Source: Synechococcus sp. MU1642 (GTDB taxonomy: Bacteria; Cyanobacteriota; Cyanobacteriia; PCC-6307; Cyanobiaceae). From it: a DNA stretch of 46,636 nucleotides. Made by a program: the position numbers and the translations under genes. The first letter of the stretch is position 1. Every line of letters begins with the position of its first letter. The notes under the pieces were generated by a model that saw only the letters and a list, made by a program, of their open reading frames with translations, ran no database searches and was not told the DNA's origin. This document shows, piece by piece, positions 43,629 to 46,636 of this stretch. Location of the stretch: positions 1-46,636 of the forward strand of contig NZ_VTKZ01000013.1 in the NCBI RefSeq assembly GCF_020514115.1. Reading direction: 5' to 3'.

Positions 43629-46288
43629 GGCAACGCTGCAGCAAGCTCTGAGCGCGCTGCCTCAAGAGCAGCAGGCAGGGCCTCACCATCGCGACCACCA
43701 GCCTGGGCGAGGTTCGGGCGACCACCACCGCCGCCACCGCACAGCTTGGCAATGCCGCCGATGAACTTGCCAGCCTGAATCTTGGCGGCGATCACCTGCT
43801 TGCCGAAGGCCGCCACCAGGATCACCTTGCCCATGTCGCCGGGATCCGGCAGACCGCCGATCACCACGGCCGCACCATCTCCCAGCTGATGCGCCAGGCT
43901 CTGGGCTGCCCCCTGCAAACCGGCGCCATCCACGCCGTCGAGGCGTTCCACCAACAGCTGGAACTCACCCACGGCTTCGGCCTTGGCAGCCAAAGCACCG
44001 GCCTTGGCCACCGCCAGCTCCGCCTGAGCCGCGGCCAGGGCCTTGCCGGTGGCCTTCAGCTCCTCCTGGAGGGCTGACACACGGTCAACGATTTCGGCAG
44101 GCTGGGCCTTAAAGCGAGCCCCCAGCTGCTTCACCACCGCATCGCGCTCGTTGAGATAGGCGAGCACGGCGGGGCCGGCAACAGCTTCAATCCGGCGAAT
44201 GCCGGCGGCGACGCCACTTTCCGCCACGATCTTGAAGAGACCGATCTCAGCGGTGTTGGCCACGTGTGTGCCACCGCAGAGCTCCATCGACACACCGGGC
44301 ACATCGACCACACGCACCACATCGGCGTACTTCTCGCCAAACATCGCCACGGCACCGGCCGCCTTGGCCTGATCGATCGCCATCTCCTGCACCTGCAGCG
44401 CATGGGCCTCGTTGATCCAGCCGTTGATCAGGATTTCAACCTGCTGCAACTGATCCGCCGTCACTGCCGTGGGGCAGTGGAAGTCGAAGCGCAGGCGATC
44501 GAAATCCACCAGTGATCCCGCCTGGCCGATGCCTGGATCCACCACCTGCTTGAGCGCCGCCTGCAGCAGGTGGGTGGCGGTGTGATTGGCCTGGGCCCGA
44601 CGCCGGCAGGTGCGATCCACCTGAGCCTTCACGGTGTCGCCCAGGGCGAGCTCCCCGCGTTCCACCCGCCCGGCATGGACGAAGACATCACGGCTGCGGC
44701 TCACCGACTCAATCCGCACGATCAGATCGGTGCCCGCCAGTACACCGCGATCACCCACCTGACCGCCGCCTTCTCCGTAGAACGGCGTGGTGTCGAGCAC
44801 CACCTGAACCGCATCAGCCACCTTGGCGGTGGTGGCCGGTTCGCCGTTCACCACCAATGCCTGCACGAAGGAGGAGTGATCGAGGGCTTGATACCCCTCG
44901 AAACAGGTGGCCGCCTGATCCGCCACTACCTGATCGATCGCATCCTGCAGCGTGAGATCGATGCTCACCGCGGCCGCCTTGGCCCGCTGACGCTGTTCCT
45001 CCATCGCCACTTCGAACCCGTCGAGGTCGACGGCCAGGCCCTGCTCCTCAGCGATCTCCTGGGTGAGTTCAAGCGGGAAGCCATAGGTGTCGTACAGCTC
45101 AAAGGCCTGGGCACCGCTGATCTGCTTGGGCTTAGAGGCCAGCACCTCCGCCAATAACTTCTCCCCGCGCTCGAGGGTCTCGAGGAAGCGGGCTTCCTCC
45201 CGCTGAAGTTCGGCCAGGATCACCTCCTGGCGATCAATCACGCTGGGGTGAGCCCCCTTCAACAGGTCAATCGCCGCCTCGCCCATGGTGACGAGGAAGG
45301 GTTTGTCGATGCCCAGCAGGCGGCCATGGCGCACCACCCGGCGCAGCAGGCGCCGAAGGATGTAACCGCGGCCCAGGTTGCTGGCAGTGACACCATCGCA
45401 GATCAGCTGCGTCACCGCACGGCTATGGTCGCCGATCACCTTCAACGACGTCTGGCCCTTGTCATTGAGCTGGTGGTAGTCGACCCCCGCCAGATCAGCG
45501 GCCGCTTGGATCAGGGGAAAGATCAGATCGGTTTCGTAGTTGTTGGGAACCTTCTGCAGGATCTGGGCCATCCGCTCGAGGCCCATGCCGGTGTCGATGT
45601 TGCGGTTGGCCAGCGGCGTGAGGGTGCCCTCCGCGTCGCGGTTGTACTGCATGAACACCAAGTTGTAGAACTCGATAAAGCGGTCGTCGTCCTCGAGATC
45701 GATGCACTGATCGCCGAGCTCGGGCTTGAAGTCGTAATAGATCTCCGAGCAGGGGCCACAGGGGCCGGTGGGGCCGGAGGCCCAGAAGTTGTCGGCCTCA
45801 TCCATGCGGATGATCCGCTTGGGATCCACCCCCACCACATCACGCCAGATCTGCTCGGCTTCGTCGTCTTCCCGAAAGACGCTCACCACCAAGTTCTTGG
45901 GATCGATGCCATAAACGCCGGTGCTGAGCTCCCAGGCCCACTCAATCGCCTGCTGCTTGAAGTAATCCCCGAACGAGAAGTTGCCGAGCATCTCGAAAAA
46001 GGTGTGATGCCGGGCCGTGCGCCCCACGTTCTCGATGTCGTTGGTGCGAATGCATTTCTGTGAGCTGGTAGCCCGGGGCGCGGGTCGCTCCTGCTGGCCC
46101 AAAAACACCGGCTTGAACGGCAGCATTCCCGCAATGGTGAGCAGCACCGTTGGGTCTTCGGGAATCAACGAGGCGCTGGCCATCCGCTTGTGGCCGCGCT
46201 CGGCATAGAAGTTGAGAAAAGCCTCACGAATCTCCTCCCCACTTCGCGGCGCAGACGCTGCAGAAGACGACGATGCGGCGGCAACCAT
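43619..46288 (-). CDS. alaS: alanyl-tRNA synthetase
   Basis: Class II synthetase charging tRNA-Ala and editing mischarged Ser/Gly. From the ATG at 46288 the protein has 889 residues. The catalytic core covers about 1-260 (SGEEIREAFLNFYAERGHKR, and TARHHTFFEMLGNFSFGDYF near 91-110). The tRNA-recognition middle follows. The editing domain has the zinc motif HTATHLL and the later CGGTHVANTAEI, and the C-Ala domain ends ARSELAAALPQS. An ATG nine codons upstream (46315) is the alternative start; it would overlap the ATG of the divergent neighbour within CATG. Confidence 0.96.
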   Translation of the reverse strand: MVAAASSSSAASAPRSGEEIREAFLNFYAERGHKRMASASLIPEDPTVLLTIAGMLPFKPVFLGQQERPAPRATSSQKCIRTNDIENVGRTARHHTFFEMLGNFSFGDYFKQQAIEWAWELSTGVYGIDPKNLVVSVFREDDEAEQIWRDVVGVDPKRIIRMDEADNFWASGPTGPCGPCSEIYYDFKPELGDQCIDLEDDDRFIEFYNLVFMQYNRDAEGTLTPLANRNIDTGMGLERMAQILQKVPNNYETDLIFPLIQAAADLAGVDYHQLNDKGQTSLKVIGDHSRAVTQLICDGVTASNLGRGYILRRLLRRVVRHGRLLGIDKPFLVTMGEAAIDLLKGAHPSVIDRQEVILAELQREEARFLETLERGEKLLAEVLASKPKQISGAQAFELYDTYGFPLELTQEIAEEQGLAVDLDGFEVAMEEQRQRAKAAAVSIDLTLQDAIDQVVADQAATCFEGYQALDHSSFVQALVVNGEPATTAKVADAVQVVLDTTPFYGEGGGQVGDRGVLAGTDLIVRIESVSRSRDVFVHAGRVERGELALGDTVKAQVDRTCRRRAQANHTATHLLQAALKQVVDPGIGQAGSLVDFDRLRFDFHCPTAVTADQLQQVEILINGWINEAHALQVQEMAIDQAKAAGAVAMFGEKYADVVRVVDVPGVSMELCGGTHVANTAEIGLFKIVAESGVAAGIRRIEAVAGPAVLAYLNERDAVVKQLGARFKAQPAEIVDRVSALQEELKATGKALAAAQAELAVAKAGALAAKAEAVGEFQLLVERLDGVDGAGLQGAAQSLAHQLGDGAAVVIGGLPDPGDMGKVILVAAFGKQVIAAKIQAGKFIGGIAKLCGGGGGGRPNLAQAGGRDGEALPAALEAARSELAAALPQS

Positions 46289-46313
46289 GACAGGAAAGGG
46301 AGATCCTGCCGTC

Positions 46314-46636
46314 ATGATCGCCTTTGAACCGCCGGCGCCCGTGGCCGTTCCACCCAGTGATCCCGAGATTCGCCAGCAACTGCGACTGCAGTCGATCGGT
46401 TGGGCTATGGCTGCGGGCATCAGCGCTGGGCTGCTGAGCTTGCCCTGGGGCCTGGACGCTGCCGTGCGTTCCTGCGGTTGCGGTCTCTTTTACGGCCTGC
46501 TGGCCTTCCACCTGCAACGGGTGGACCCCGACGACGGACATCTGCAGGCGGGCCTGGTGGGGGCGGTCTGCGGGCTGCGCAGCCTCGGCATGCCCCTACC
46601 CCTTGACAACTGGCAGGTCGATGGCCTGGCATCATT
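46314..46636 (+). CDS. hypothetical protein, probably membrane-associated (truncated by window end)
   Basis: A plus-strand frame from ATG 46314 is open for 107 codons to the end of the window, with AAAGGGAGA about ten bases upstream as ribosome-binding site. The product starts MIAFEPPAPVAVPPSDPE, has a helical polar segment, then a hydrophobic Gly/Ala/Leu-rich region (GWAMAAGISAGLLSLPWGL) and a second one (SCGCGLFYGLLAF), followed by a Gly/Val-rich third, so two or three membrane helices are likely. I do not recognise a family. It is divergent from alaS with only 25 nt between starts, so each promoter must lie inside the other gene. Confidence 0.6.
   Translation, partial: MIAFEPPAPVAVPPSDPEIRQQLRLQSIGWAMAAGISAGLLSLPWGLDAAVRSCGCGLFYGLLAFHLQRVDPDDGHLQAGLVGAVCGLRSLGMPLPLDNWQVDGLAS

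Overview
The window looks like chromosomal DNA from a marine picocyanobacterium of the Synechococcus group (subcluster 5.1 type). The reasons are a GC-rich, densely packed core genome, cyanobacterial families (a DUF3747 protein, a secreted pentapeptide-repeat protein, a second ClpB-type chaperone, SpeA, MurG beside a CobD-like gene) and the ribosomal cluster secE-nusG-rplK-rplA-rplJ-rplL. I found no tRNA, rRNA or CRISPR array. The organism is inferred from gene content and style only.

Region by region. 1-6.2 kb: a tightly coupled minus-strand run, mnmE > nadC > argS > HisC-type aminotransferase > L-asparaginase (cut by the window start), then a DUF2062 membrane protein on the plus strand. 6.2-12.1 kb: a bifunctional (p)ppGpp synthetase/hydrolase, a fused two-ATPase peptide-type ABC protein without permease, and the pair rbgA > rluD. 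12.1-19.8 kb: pgk with a clear terminator, a beta-hydroxyacid dehydrogenase, a secreted hypothetical, murG, a CobD-like enzyme, a pentapeptide protein, and rnhA > pyrD. 19.8-28 kb: a DUF3747 protein faces the long minus-strand block gloA > clpB2 > secE > nusG > rplK > rplA > rplJ > rplL, which has an L10-type leader before rplJ and a terminator after rplL. 27.7-31.6 kb: eno, an ABC1/UbiB kinase and two small hypotheticals. 31.6-35.8 kb: an AT-rich island, described below. 35.8-46.6 kb: argJ, coaE, a 2OG-Fe(II) oxygenase, gatB, thiO, ndk, speA, alaS and the start of an unknown plus-strand gene.

The most interesting part is the island at about 31.64-35.80 kb. It lies immediately downstream of argJ. 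A 33-bp segment corresponding to the last ten codons and stop of argJ occurs again at the far edge of the island (31640-31672). That copy still encodes YVRINADHTT-stop, although six bases differ. A third, more decayed copy lies inside (34478-34510). Between them are a frameshifted, truncated tyrosine-recombinase remnant, an unnamed multi-pass membrane protein, an FkbM-type methyltransferase and a second SAM-methyltransferase-like protein. This is the pattern expected of an element, or two in tandem, that integrated into the 3' end of the protein-coding gene argJ and rebuilt its C-terminus. This is inference from sequence; I know of no description of it.

Other points of note: four of the eleven convergent gene pairs overlap by exactly four bases through mutually embedded stop codons; a TAGGATCC-like element recurs 22-27 nt before start codons; and the rplL/DUF3747 intergenic region holds two opposed terminators plus an 11-nt exact complement of the Yfr1 core motif.
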